From: Paenibacillus mendelii
Lineage (GTDB): Bacteria; Bacillota; Bacilli; Paenibacillales; Paenibacillaceae
Assembly: GCF_024498075.1 (NCBI RefSeq)
Contig: NZ_JANHOF010000014.1
Location: forward strand, 122,636 to 186,635
Direction: 5' to 3'
DNA: 64,000 nucleotides
This document shows positions 8,599 through 16,863 of this stretch, piece after piece. The translations under genes and the position numbers were made by a program. The notes below the pieces were generated by a model. It was not told where the DNA came from. It saw only the letters and a list, made by a program, of their open reading frames with translations, and did not search any database. Numbering within the stretch: the first letter of the stretch is position 1; the number at the start of each line of letters is the position of its first letter.

Positions 8599-8697
8599 GT
8601 AAAATACCATGTTGTCTATGATTATCCCTCATCTAACTTACTATTTCACATCTTTTCATGATTACATTTTAGCAGTGTAATACGATAAAGAAACTAT

Positions 8698-8743
8698 AAA
8701 AAAAATAGCTAAGAACCAAATGTCCGGCTCTCAGCTTCTTAAT
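8698..8743 (-). terminator. intrinsic terminator after the CorA-like gene
   Basis: The minus strand carries a stem of AAGCTGAGAGCC with GGTTCTTAGCT and a run of eight T. Confidence 0.75.
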
Positions 8744-8746
8744 TCC

Positions 8747-10183
8747 TTATTCGTCCTTCCTCGCGATACGGGCTTTACGCCAATTTTTAAAGACCAGTAA
8801 GCTTAACCCGAAGCCGACAACCAACCCGCTAAGTACGACAAAGAGGGCGAGATATTCGAATACCGAGTAATCCAGCATGCTTGACCAGCCCACATCACCC
8901 TTCAAGTCTTCGATCACCTGATTCATGCCATAGATGCCGCCGACAACGCTGTACAGCGTCAAAATCATCAGAAGGTCGTTCTGGCCTTTGGACTGAAAGC
9001 TGTCCTGGTATTTGAATAAATCCTCGAGCGTTTTCTTCACATCGTCATACAGGGCAGGTATGCCAAGAACCTGGCGCAGCTGGATGAAGATCTCTTTACC
9101 CTGTGACTGGGAGGCCAGCTCCGGGAAGTAATATTTGGATGAAAATTTCGTAATGAGCCGGATTAATCGCCTCAAAGCCACTACGTCCCGCTCCACATCT
9201 ACGGCAGAGTAGCGGTTAGCCAGCTTTAGCAATGCGATTTTTTGGAAGAGGCTCAACAGAAGGCCATAATAATATTCGCCATACATTTGATTGGCGAACA
9301 TGATCCCCTTCGACTCGCCCGCCCGCGTCAAACAACAGAAGGTGTTCTCATTCGATACATAATACGTGTCCGGGCCCCACCGCTTGTAGGCATGGTCCTG
9401 CACATATTGCTCGATATACTCCATATTGTTCGCACTCACGCTCGGCTTGCCCTCGACGTCTACTCCATCCATCTGCAAGCCCCGGTACAGCTCGACGTTC
9501 GATATATCGTCTTCCTCGTGGAATTGATAGAAGGCCTGCACATACATCCTCTCATCCACAAAGAAAGGAAGCGTCTCGAAATAAGCGCCCTCTGTCCCCG
9601 ATTTGTCCAAGTAAGGAAGAAGGCCTCCGGCGATTACTTTGAACACGAAATCCTCCACTTCCTCATAAACCTTCCCATCTGCTTCCACGCTTGTAATATC
9701 ATCTTTGAGGGAGACGTCTTCCAGTACGCGAAACCGTGCAGCAAACTCCAGAGCAGTGCTGTAATCGATCTCCGGCTCCGTAAGCTCGGTACGGATCGTA
9801 ATGAACCCGAGATCGAACGGACAGAGCACCACATCGGCGGACAGAATGCGAAACGGGATATGATGCTGTGCGGTTTTCAAGATGCAGCTCTGGTCCAGCT
9901 TGCGGGAGAAACGGCGGAATGCATCACGGCTATCTGTTCGCGGGAACAATACACAGCCTGTATGCGGCAAATAATAGCGCTCCATCCGCTGATGGGATAC
10001 AGAGCAGCTTTCGCCATAATAAGCATTCTGCTGACTCACGTCATCTAAGTGGAACGGGATGTAGCCGTCATCGATTAGAATCGGAATCAAGGCCTCGTCG
10101 CATTGCTGCTTGAGTGAGAACGGAAATATAAATTGGCATAACGCACTGGTCAAATTTCTAGGAATCGCACTAGGTCGGCTCAT
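8747..10183 (-). CDS. divergent CorA-like membrane protein, function unassigned
   Basis: A 478-residue protein with a large soluble N-terminal part (about 400 residues) and two C-terminal membrane helices. The first hydrophobic segment, LLMILTLYSVVGGIYGMN, ends in YGMN. The second follows about 20 residues later (YLALFVVLSGLVVGFGLSLLVF) and is capped by a basic tail, KNWRKARIARK. This order, including the GMN tripeptide after helix 1, is the CorA magnesium channel topology. The N-terminal domain does not resemble typical CorA and the usual MPE loop motif after GMN is absent. The ATG at 10181-10183 was chosen, nine bases after GAGGTG. Kinship to CorA is inference; a true CorA is at 16.9-18.1 kb. 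Confidence 0.6.
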   Translation of the reverse strand: MSRPSAIPRNLTSALCQFIFPFSLKQQCDEALIPILIDDGYIPFHLDDVSQQNAYYGESCSVSHQRMERYYLPHTGCVLFPRTDSRDAFRRFSRKLDQSCILKTAQHHIPFRILSADVVLCPFDLGFITIRTELTEPEIDYSTALEFAARFRVLEDVSLKDDITSVEADGKVYEEVEDFVFKVIAGGLLPYLDKSGTEGAYFETLPFFVDERMYVQAFYQFHEEDDISNVELYRGLQMDGVDVEGKPSVSANNMEYIEQYVQDHAYKRWGPDTYYVSNENTFCCLTRAGESKGIMFANQMYGEYYYGLLLSLFQKIALLKLANRYSAVDVERDVVALRRLIRLITKFSSKYYFPELASQSQGKEIFIQLRQVLGIPALYDDVKKTLEDLFKYQDSFQSKGQNDLLMILTLYSVVGGIYGMNQVIEDLKGDVGWSSMLDYSVFEYLALFVVLSGLVVGFGLSLLVFKNWRKARIARKDE

Positions 10184-10227
10184 CCACGCAAGCACCTCTT
10201 ATCTTTGTTGAGCAATTATTTCGTCAT

Positions 10228-10259
10228 AAAAAAACCCGCCAGATTCTCATCAGCGGGCA
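10228..10259 (-). terminator. intrinsic terminator after the 51-residue gene
   Basis: The minus strand shows GCCCGC paired with GCGGGT, followed by a run of seven T. Confidence 0.75.
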
Positions 10260-10314
10260 TTTCTGTTAGCCGTGCAGCAATCCAGCCGCCTATTAAGCTG
10301 TCGCTCTGGGAATT

Positions 10315-10470
10315 TTAAAACTTCGGAAAGACATACTGAACCAAGAAGTAGAGGGCTCCAAAAAAGATAATAATGTATGCTGCATACTTGATAAACGTAG
10401 CTGCGACTAAGCTGGAGTCCGATTTTTTCTCCACATGGCGCTCTTCGATATCGACGTTGCGGTCTACCAT
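10315..10470 (-). CDS. small single-pass membrane protein, 51 residues
   Basis: The ATG at 10468-10470 follows AAAGGAG at a normal distance. The product has a charged N-terminal half (MVDRNVDIEERHVEKKSD) and one hydrophobic helix (FIKYAAYIIIFFGALYFLVQYV) ending PKF, so it should lie in the membrane with a short tail. No function is known to me. It has its own terminator. A longer reading frame upstream of this start lacks a ribosome binding site. Confidence 0.6.
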   Translation of the reverse strand: MVDRNVDIEERHVEKKSDSSLVAATFIKYAAYIIIFFGALYFLVQYVFPKF

Positions 10471-10577
10471 TGTAATCATCTCCTTTGGGTTGCAATACCT
10501 GCGGAGCAATTGCATCCGGTCAGGTTTGCGGAATATTCATCTCTTAGGGAATTCATACCCGGTCTACCCCATCGCCA

Positions 10578-10605
10578 AACAAAAGAGCTTGCTGCGTAAG
10601 CAAGT
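10578..10605 (-). terminator. probable terminator after the 64-residue gene
   Basis: On the minus strand CTTGCT and AGCAAG pair around a five-base loop, followed by CTCTTTTGTTT. A second GC-rich hairpin (CCCCGCTGGCT with AGCCGGGG) lies just upstream at about 10614-10639. Confidence 0.5.
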
Positions 10606-10681
10606 AAAGAGACCGCCCCGGCTAATCAAGCCAGCGGGGGCAGCTTCAGGCGTTGCATCGGATCCATGTTAAGGAAGGGCA

Positions 10682-10876
10682 TTAATTCAGGTTTTCTCGA
10701 TCTTCCTTCTCCATCGTATCGGTTGTCGATTCTGAGATCATGCCGTTATGCAGCGTTACTTGACCGCCGCCCAGACCTTCGTTAATCATTCGGTCGATAT
10801 CCATGAAACAGTCATCTCGGCCTTCACTTTTAGGATCTTCTGTCGAACCTGTAGGGGAATTGCCCGCTTCGGTCAT
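10682..10876 (-). CDS. small acidic hypothetical protein, 64 residues
   Basis: The ATG at 10874-10876 follows AGGAGGAGA. The product is hydrophilic and acidic, begins MTEAGNSPTGSTEDPKSEGRD, and contains a motif-like centre CFMDIDRMINEGLGGGQV. There is no membrane segment or signal peptide. I do not recognise the family. The strong ribosome site and following hairpins argue that it is a real gene. Confidence 0.55.
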   Translation of the reverse strand: MTEAGNSPTGSTEDPKSEGRDDCFMDIDRMINEGLGGGQVTLHNGMISESTTDTMEKEDRENLN

Positions 10877-11040
10877 GAATGTCTCTCCTCCTGCTGTGAA
10901 AAAATGATGTTTCGTAACGAAAATATGCCCGACTTGGTTGAGTTTCATGCATTCGGGGAACCCTTGTAACATAACCTGTTATTGATACGCCTTTTCGTGT
11001 TTACGCTATGTATCGTTAAGGCAGCGACCTATGGGAAAGT

Positions 11041-11166
11041 ATGCTTTCGGTGCAAGTTTTCCTGCGTTGTGGTTCAGGGGGTAACGCTCCGTAAAACTTT
11101 AAGCTTATGCTTCCGATGCAAGTTTTCCTGCGTTGTGGTTCAGGGGGTAGCGCTCCGTAAAACTTT
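11041..11166 (+). repeat. two tandem copies of a ~60-base element, period 66, in front of ku
   Basis: Unit 1 (11041-11100) and unit 2 (11107-11166) are nearly identical, both running from ATGCTT through a GCAAGTTTTCCTGCG core to CGCTCCGTAAAACTT. Each unit is itself an imperfect palindrome (AAGTTTT at one end, AAAACTT at the other). The second copy runs straight into the ku ribosome binding site (AAGGAGG at 11168-11174). Its last bases match those of the palindrome in front of thiL. Confidence 0.8.
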
Positions 11167-11183
11167 TAAGGAGGAATATTACC

Positions 11184-12134
11184 ATGCATACCGTTTGGAA
11201 AGGGGCTATTAGCTTCGGGCTTGTACATGTCCCCGTTAAGATGTTTTCGGCTACGGAGGATAAAGATATCTCAATGCGGCTCATTCACCGCGAATGCGGG
11301 AGCCCGGTCTCATATATCCGCAAATGCCAGACATGTGAGACAGAGGTCGATTGGGATGCCATCATTAAAGGCTATGAGTATGAAAAGGGCCATTTCGTGC
11401 TGTTTGAGAAGGATGAGCTCGAGCAGCTGACCGACGATGCCACGAAGACCATCCGGATTCTGGATTTCGTCGATCTGAATGAAATCGATCCCATTTACTT
11501 TCAGAAAACCTACTATCTCTCGCCCGATCAGGCGGGCGGCAATGCCTATAACTTACTGCTGGAGGCCATGCGGCAATCCGGCCGAATCGGAATCGCTAAG
11601 ATATCGATCCGCTCCAAGAGCTCGCTGGCTGCGATTCGTGTTATCGACGAATGTCTTGCAATGGAGACGATTTTCTACCCCGATGAGATCCGGTCTGTCG
11701 AGCAGGTGCCCGGCCTGCCGGACACCGTCACGGTCAACGATAAAGAGCTGACCATGGCCCGGATGCTCATTGAACAGCTTTCCACGCCATTCGAGCCAGA
11801 TAAATATACAGATGACTACCGCGGGCGGCTCCTTGATCTCATTCAGCATAAAATTGCCGGTGAAGAGGTACGCGTTGCCCCTGAGCAGCAGCGGACGAAT
11901 GTGCTTGACCTGATGGCAGCTCTCCAAGCAAGCCTAGAGGCGGTTCGCGTTTCGCCTGAATCCCCAGGCAGCCTGGATACAGGTGCAGCCGGTGGTCAAC
12001 CGGCTGGTTCGGCCGCTCAGGATCCGGGAAGCGACGCCTCCACTGCCGGCGCTGCCGATGCGGACGGAACAGCGCCGAAGACCCCTCGATCTCGCAAAGC
12101 GAAGAGCGGAGGCAAGAAGGAGTCGGTCTCGTAA
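11184..12134 (+). CDS. ku: non-homologous end joining protein Ku
   Basis: Bacterial Ku forms a homodimeric ring on DNA ends and recruits LigD. The N-terminus MHTVWKGAISFGLVHVPVK is diagnostic, a CxxC-type zinc knuckle (CGSPVSYIRKCQTC) follows near residue 35, and the beta-barrel core includes IKGYEYEKGHFVLFEKDEL and the MARMLIEQLSTPFEPDKY region. After about residue 245 comes a low-complexity Ala/Gly/Ser tail ending in a basic stretch (PRSRKAKSGGKKE), which in other bacteria helps DNA binding. The ATG follows AAGGAGG. The ligase gene begins immediately after, so ku and the two ligD parts form one operon. Confidence 0.96.
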   Translation: MHTVWKGAISFGLVHVPVKMFSATEDKDISMRLIHRECGSPVSYIRKCQTCETEVDWDAIIKGYEYEKGHFVLFEKDELEQLTDDATKTIRILDFVDLNEIDPIYFQKTYYLSPDQAGGNAYNLLLEAMRQSGRIGIAKISIRSKSSLAAIRVIDECLAMETIFYPDEIRSVEQVPGLPDTVTVNDKELTMARMLIEQLSTPFEPDKYTDDYRGRLLDLIQHKIAGEEVRVAPEQQRTNVLDLMAALQASLEAVRVSPESPGSLDTGAAGGQPAGSAAQDPGSDASTAGAADADGTAPKTPRSRKAKSGGKKESVS

Positions 12135-12135
12135 C

Positions 12136-13209
12136 ATGAAACCAAGCATGTCTCGTGAAGAACAACAATCTGCTTCGAATAACATCGGCGGCGAGGGCGA
12201 AGCTCTCGCCTTTGTCGATTGGAACGGGCGCAACCCGCCCTCAGCCCCTCATTCGGATATGCCTCTGCCTGCGGCGCCTATGGCTCCCATATCCGAGAAG
12301 AGCCTGCCCAAGGGCGAGGACTGGGGTTTTCAGCTCAAGTGGGATGGCGTCCGCATTCTCGCGCGGATCGGACAGGACGGGAAGGTCGAGCTCTATTCCC
12401 GTAATTTGCTGCTGAAGAATGCTATTTATCCGGAAATTACTGAGCATCTTCAAGCAAGGGCCGCCGGGCTTGGGCCTTGTCTGCTTGACGGCGAAGTCGT
12501 ATGGTGGAACGGCGTCCGCCCAAACTTCCAGCAGGTGCTCAAACGTGAACGCTCCCGGGGGGCCGCTTCACAAGCTCCTGACATAGCAGCCGGCACCTCT
12601 GGAGCGCCTCCCGTGAACGGTGGACTCGTCTATGTCTTATTCGATCTGCTCATGGACGGAGGCACGGATCTCCGTTCGCTCTCCTATATCGAGCGTCACC
12701 GTAAACTGACTGCCAAATTTCCGATAAAGGATCCCCGACTTTTCGTGACGGAGCTGTTCCATGACGGAGAAGCATTGTGGCGATGGGTGGAGGCGAATCA
12801 ATGGGAGGGCGTTGTCAGCAAACGGTTGTCCAGCCCCTATAGGGAGGGCAAGAAGCATCAGGATTGGTATAAGAAGAAGACAGCCCTTCTGCTCGATGTG
12901 GACATTGTCGGGTTGAAATGGCGAAACCATGTCATTGCGAGCCTGATCATGGCCTACGAGGGAGCTTATCTGGGATCCGTGTCGCTGGGGCTAACCGATG
13001 CGCTGCGCGGTGTATTGGCTTCGACCTTCCAGCCCTCCACCGCTGACGCCTGCCCTTTTCCGGCTGTACCGACTGATCTGAAGAAGGAGAAGGTGCAGTG
13101 GCTGCCGCTCTCTTTTCGCTGCAGGGTAACCGGCCTGGAACTGACCTCCGCAGGGCAATTGCGTCATCCGAAGCTTGTCACGTTTCTGCCGAAGGAGGAT
13201 CTGCCATGA
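12136..13209 (+). CDS. ligD: ATP-dependent DNA ligase (LigD ligase domain, stand-alone)
   Basis: This is the ligase module of bacterial end joining. The adenylated lysine lies in FQLKWDGVRI (KxDGxR motif I) near residue 70. Later motifs are SRNLLLKN, LLDGEVVWW (motif III), EGVVSKRLSSPYREG (motif IV) and WYKKK (motif V), followed by an OB-fold tail. The start at 12136 is one base past the ku stop; a second ATG (MSREEQ) a few codons on is possible. At about 357 residues it lacks the polymerase and phosphoesterase domains of a full LigD. The polymerase is encoded by the next gene, which overlaps by four bases. Confidence 0.93.
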   Translation: MKPSMSREEQQSASNNIGGEGEALAFVDWNGRNPPSAPHSDMPLPAAPMAPISEKSLPKGEDWGFQLKWDGVRILARIGQDGKVELYSRNLLLKNAIYPEITEHLQARAAGLGPCLLDGEVVWWNGVRPNFQQVLKRERSRGAASQAPDIAAGTSGAPPVNGGLVYVLFDLLMDGGTDLRSLSYIERHRKLTAKFPIKDPRLFVTELFHDGEALWRWVEANQWEGVVSKRLSSPYREGKKHQDWYKKKTALLLDVDIVGLKWRNHVIASLIMAYEGAYLGSVSLGLTDALRGVLASTFQPSTADACPFPAVPTDLKKEKVQWLPLSFRCRVTGLELTSAGQLRHPKLVTFLPKEDLP

Positions 13210-14105
13210 GCCGGTCCGTTAAGGGTACTATCGTTGTCGAAGGCCAAGAGCTAGTGATCAGCAACCCGGATAAGCTTCTCTGGCCCGAAATGGGCATCAC
13301 GAAGGCTATCTTCTTGCAAAAGCTGACAGCGCTGTCCCCTTGGCTGTTGAAGCATTGCCAGGACCGGTATTTAACCACGATCCGGTTCCCGGACGGCGTG
13401 CATGGAAAATCGTTCTATCAGAAAAACTGTCCGCAGCCGGCTCCGGACTTTATCCGAATCTCGGAGCATGAGAGCATTCGTTATGTGAAACCGGATTCGC
13501 TGCCCACTCTATTGTGGCTGGGCAATCTCGCATCCTTGGAGTTTCATGCCTCCTTCGACCGGATCAGCGATCCCGCCCATCCAAGCGAATGGGTGCTTGA
13601 CCTGGACCCTTCGCTCGAGGAAGAGCCCCGTATCATGGAAGCGGCGTCGCTGGTAGGTGAACTGCTGCAATCGCTTGGCATTCAATCTGTACCCAAAACG
13701 TCCGGTGCCACAGGCGTACAGGTAATCATCCCGCTCATTCCCGACCTGACATTCGATGAATTGCGGCGAATCGGCGAGTTCGTGGGCAAATACCTCTCCG
13801 ACAAGCATCCGAGCCTATTTACAATCGAGAGACTGAAGAAAAATCGCGGGGATCTGATCTATATCGACTATCTCCAGCATTATCAAGGAAAAACGATCGT
13901 AGCTCCCTATTCCCCAAGAGCCCGGGTCGGCGCCACAGTCTCGACGCCTCTATTCTGGGAGGAGGTAAGGCGGAATGCAGCCATCACCGATTATAACCTG
14001 CTCAATATTACCGACCGGCTTCTTCGCGAAGGAGACCTGCTGGATCGGGTCGCCGCCCAATCGCTGCGGTCGATCCTCTCGTTCATCGGCGCCAAGGGGC
14101 ATTGA
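13206..14105 (+). CDS. ligD: LigD-type polymerase/primase domain protein
   Basis: The polymerase module of end joining, related to archaeal/eukaryal primase, adds nucleotides at break ends. The hallmarks are ISNPDKLLWPEMGITKAIF at the N-terminus, IRFPDGVHGKSFYQKNCP, the metal-binding aspartates in EWVLDLDPS near residue 135, and KTSGATGVQVIIPL. The 299 residues equal one domain. The ATG overlaps the ligase stop (ATGA), so the two halves are translationally coupled. The order ligase then polymerase matches LigD proteins that carry ligase first. No phosphoesterase module is visible nearby. Confidence 0.92.
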   Translation: MSRSVKGTIVVEGQELVISNPDKLLWPEMGITKAIFLQKLTALSPWLLKHCQDRYLTTIRFPDGVHGKSFYQKNCPQPAPDFIRISEHESIRYVKPDSLPTLLWLGNLASLEFHASFDRISDPAHPSEWVLDLDPSLEEEPRIMEAASLVGELLQSLGIQSVPKTSGATGVQVIIPLIPDLTFDELRRIGEFVGKYLSDKHPSLFTIERLKKNRGDLIYIDYLQHYQGKTIVAPYSPRARVGATVSTPLFWEEVRRNAAITDYNLLNITDRLLREGDLLDRVAAQSLRSILSFIGAKGH

Positions 14106-14138
14106 ATAAAACATGCGTGCCGGACTGCTGCACGTACG

Positions 14139-14175
14139 AAGAGGGCAGCCGTTTAAGTGCCGGCTGCCCTCTTTA
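14139..14175 (+). terminator. terminator of the ku-ligD operon (also usable from the other strand)
   Basis: GAGGGCAGCCG and CGGCTGCCCTC pair around a nine-base loop, with CTTTAT after it on the plus strand and A-rich sequence before it. It separates two convergent genes. Confidence 0.8.
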
Positions 14176-14203
14176 TGAGTGTGTGCGTTGCGAATCCAAT
14201 GTC

Positions 14204-14734
14204 CTACTCCAATATACGTTCCGCTCCGGTGCGGCGGAACACAGCCTCAGCCGTACCGGCAAGACCCAGATCCTGTCCGCCGTCCGAGCGTTCATTGCCA
14301 TCGCCCGTATGGGCGGTCACCACAAGCCATCCCTCTGCAATGGCATCCCGGCACTGCTTCGCGGCATCGTCGTCAAGTCCCAGGGTACGCAGCGATTCCT
14401 CGATTGCACTGTCATCTCCCCACACGCCGCCTACAATCGCGCCAGCGCCATTCCCTCCGAAGGCCGTTCCTCCATAACCCGCTACCGGACTGCCCCCGCT
14501 CATAACGCCAGCTGGCACGACCGCAATATCTCCTTCTTCTATATAATCGCGTGTATCTGTCAACTCGTTTAATTCATCCGCATGCACATCCGTCTCCGCC
14601 TCAACGCGCCGTGAATGCTCCCGATCCTTGGCGAACACCTGCAGCTCATGCTTCGTGAACCCTTCCTTCTCGAGCTCCTGGACCGCATTGATCACCTGCT
14701 GCTCCTGCCTGAATATCCCCAGCTTGTAAGCCAT
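14204..14734 (-). CDS. general stress protein 17M-like (YflT/GspM-type) domain protein
   Basis: A 176-residue soluble protein. Its N-terminal 70 residues begin MAYKLGIFRQEQQVINAVQELEKEGFTKHELQVF, the pattern of the GSP17M domain found in Bacillus general stress protein YflT. The middle is glycine-rich (GGTAFGGNGAGAIVGGVWGD), and the C-terminal half resembles the same domain class with LGLDDDAAKQCRDAIAEGWLVV. Molecular function is unknown for the family. Its place beside the sigB operon agrees with a stress role, though I see no clear sigma-B promoter in front of it. Confidence 0.75.
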   Translation of the reverse strand: MAYKLGIFRQEQQVINAVQELEKEGFTKHELQVFAKDREHSRRVEAETDVHADELNELTDTRDYIEEGDIAVVPAGVMSGGSPVAGYGGTAFGGNGAGAIVGGVWGDDSAIEESLRTLGLDDDAAKQCRDAIAEGWLVVTAHTGDGNERSDGGQDLGLAGTAEAVFRRTGAERILE

Positions 14735-14981
14735 CTTCGATCGCCTCCTGTTTCATAGTCGAACCACCTAGAGCGCTTGCTGTGTCTGCCTAAGCCAACC
14801 TTCCGCGCCCCGTTCCGGCACCGGGCCTGGCCTCGCGATCCATTCGTTATCCGGATAGCGCCAGCCATTCCATCTCCCGATTTGCAAGAGACGCGAAAGT
14901 GTTATGTACGGTTGGTATACCCTGTTAATGGAAATTTAAATCGGGTACAATATATACCAAATTCAATGGAGCAATTCCCTT

Positions 14982-15007
14982 GTTTCAATCCGAAATACCC
15001 GGGGTAA
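14982..15007 (+). promoter_or_regulatory. probable sigma-B promoter of rsbV-rsbW-sigB
   Basis: GTTTCA (14982-14987) and GGGTAA (15002-15007) are 14 bases apart. They match the sigma-B consensus (GTTTAA, 12-15 bases, GGGTAT/A) at five of six positions and essentially fully. It lies 72 bases upstream of rsbV, so the operon would be autoregulated. A weaker GTTAAT-GGGTAC pair lies about 50 bases further upstream. Confidence 0.75.
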
Positions 15008-15078
15008 ATAACGTTATCAGTCAACAATCAGCCATTTTTATAGACATTGCAATTACTTTGGAAACAGGAGAGGACGTC

Positions 15079-15405
15079 ATGAAGCAAACCGATAAATTAT
15101 TTTTACGCACTGAAAATAAAGAAGGAAAATGCACCGTATATGTAGGTGGCGAGCTCGATTTGGAATCAGCCGCACAGATGCGGGCCGCAATGACTCCGCT
15201 TGTAGAATTATCCGACCGCGAGCTGATTATCAACCTCCGCGATCTAAGGTATGTGGACAGCACCGGTATCGGTATCCTTGTTTCCGTTCTGAAGGCAAGG
15301 CATGCAAACAATGCACCCTTTGCCGTTGAAGCCATTCCGCCGAATATTCGCAAGCTGTTCGATATGACGGGCATTACTAACTATTTGCTGAAACAGCAAG
15401 CTTGA
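15079..15405 (+). CDS. rsbV: anti-sigma factor antagonist RsbV
   Basis: An STAS-domain protein of 108 residues that, when unphosphorylated, binds RsbW and frees sigma-B. The phosphorylatable serine is in the motif YVDSTGIGILVSVL near residue 57, and the strand VYVGGELDLESA precedes it. The ATG at 15079 follows AGGAGAGG. It starts the rsbV-rsbW-sigB operon behind a sigma-B-type promoter. Confidence 0.93.
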   Translation: MKQTDKLFLRTENKEGKCTVYVGGELDLESAAQMRAAMTPLVELSDRELIINLRDLRYVDSTGIGILVSVLKARHANNAPFAVEAIPPNIRKLFDMTGITNYLLKQQA

Positions 15406-15435
15406 TTTTCACGAAGAAAGGAACGAGACTAAGCC

Positions 15436-15915
15436 ATGAAGGAAAATGAAGAGGTCGTATTGCTGCAGGTTCCAGCATCCGCAGAATATATCGATTTGGT
15501 TCGGCTCACGCTCTATGGACTGGCCGTCAAAATCGGTTTTTCATACGAAGAGATAGAAGATATGAAGGTTGCCGTCTCCGAAGCCTGCAATAATGCGGTC
15601 CTATACGCTTACGGTGATCTGCCTCACGGTTCGACTACATCCGCCCTGGATGTCGTGCCGCGAATCGAAGTTCGTTTTGTCAAACAAGCCGACGCTCTTT
15701 CGATTATCGTCAAGGATGACGGCCGCAGCTTCGACGCGGCTGCTGCAGCCCGCAAAGCTGAACCGCTTCACGGCAAATCGGTTGAAGAGCTGCAAGCGGG
15801 AGGCCTTGGCCTTTACCTGATGCAGGCGCTTATGGATCAAGTTCAAGTCAACAGTGACATGGGGACTGAAGTGGTCTTAACCAAACGTCTGGTCCGAAGT
15901 GGTGAAATGGCATGA
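15436..15915 (+). CDS. rsbW: serine-protein kinase / anti-sigma-B factor RsbW
   Basis: RsbW holds sigma-B inactive and phosphorylates RsbV on its serine. The 159-residue GHKL ATPase shows the N box in DMKVAVSEACNNAVLYAY near residue 45, the G1 box IVKDDGRSFD and the G2-type GGLGLYLMQALMD. The gene overlaps sigB by four bases (ATGA), giving coupled synthesis of the sigma factor and its inhibitor. Confidence 0.93.
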   Translation: MKENEEVVLLQVPASAEYIDLVRLTLYGLAVKIGFSYEEIEDMKVAVSEACNNAVLYAYGDLPHGSTTSALDVVPRIEVRFVKQADALSIIVKDDGRSFDAAAAARKAEPLHGKSVEELQAGGLGLYLMQALMDQVQVNSDMGTEVVLTKRLVRSGEMA

Positions 15916-16697
15916 ATGTACAACCGGCCAAGCAGTCCCCGGCATCGAATGCGGAACTCATCCTGATCTATCAGAATGATCCTAACAACGATACGGCCAC
16001 GCTGCTAATCGAGCAATATGAGCCGATGGTCCGAATGGCGGCCGGTAAAATTTCGCGTAATCGCCCCGATTTGTATGAAGATTTAATGCAAGTAGGACAG
16101 ATTGCGCTCATCCGCCTATTCCGGCAATTCGATATGAATCTTGGCGTCCAGTTTGAACCGTATGCCATGAAGAGTATCATCGGTCATATGAAAAATTATT
16201 TGCGTGATAAATCGTGGTACGTTCAGGTTCCGCGCCGCATTAAAGAAAAAGGCATCGCCGTCCAGCAGGCGGTTGACGATTTGACGGTCAAGCTGGAGCG
16301 CTCTCCCCGCGTCGAAGAAATCGCCTCCTATATGGAGCTCTCCGTCGAAGAAACGACTGAAATTTTGGCTGGGCGGGAGCTGTATCATTATGTTTCACTC
16401 GATACCCCGATCTCCGAGGAAGAGAATACGACGACCCTAGGCGATCTGATCGGCTCGCAGGCCGATGACTTTGAAACGGTAGATAAGAAGCTGGATCTTC
16501 AAGCAGCTATGTCGCAGCTGAAGCCGCAAGAACAGCAGGTCCTTCTTCTTGTGTACCAAGAAGGCTTGCCCCAGCGGACAATCGCCGATAATTTGGGTGT
16601 ATCGCAGATGAGCATCTCCCGTATTCAAAGACGCGCCATCGAGAAGCTGAAGCAGCTGCTAAGCGAGAGTCACGAGGGAGAAGAGGATGGTTATTGA
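15912..16697 (+). CDS. sigB: RNA polymerase sigma factor SigB (general stress)
   Basis: A 261-residue sigma-70 family factor of the B/F/G type. Region 2 shows DLYEDLMQVGQIALIRLFRQFD and YAMKSIIGHMKNYLRDKSW (core binding and -10 recognition). Region 3 has SPRVEEIASYMELSVEE. Region 4 has QEGLPQRTIADNLGVSQMSISRIQRRAIEKL, the -35 recognition helix-turn-helix. Its position after rsbV and rsbW and the GGGTAA promoter upstream identify it as SigB and not SigF or SigG. The window carries further likely members of its network: a receiver-PP2C phosphatase, DUF948, DUF1328 and YflT-type proteins. Confidence 0.93.
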   Translation: MNVQPAKQSPASNAELILIYQNDPNNDTATLLIEQYEPMVRMAAGKISRNRPDLYEDLMQVGQIALIRLFRQFDMNLGVQFEPYAMKSIIGHMKNYLRDKSWYVQVPRRIKEKGIAVQQAVDDLTVKLERSPRVEEIASYMELSVEETTEILAGRELYHYVSLDTPISEEENTTTLGDLIGSQADDFETVDKKLDLQAAMSQLKPQEQQVLLLVYQEGLPQRTIADNLGVSQMSISRIQRRAIEKLKQLLSESHEGEEDGY

Positions 16698-16727
16698 CCA
16701 TACGCCTTCTCCTGATTCTATTAGACG

Positions 16728-16769
16728 AGCACGCCCAGTTCGGATCTATCCGGGCATGGCGTGCTTTTC
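16728..16769 (+). terminator. intrinsic terminator of the sigB operon
   Basis: AGCACGCC pairs with GGCGTGCT, with a further CCGG inner stem, then TTTTCC. Confidence 0.75.
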
Positions 16770-16863
16770 CTATGCCGCTTAGGTTGTGAAAGAACCGTGT
16801 TCGCGTTATGATGGTTACATTGAACAACCCCCAAGTGCAAGTCAGATCAGGAGGACCGACGAT

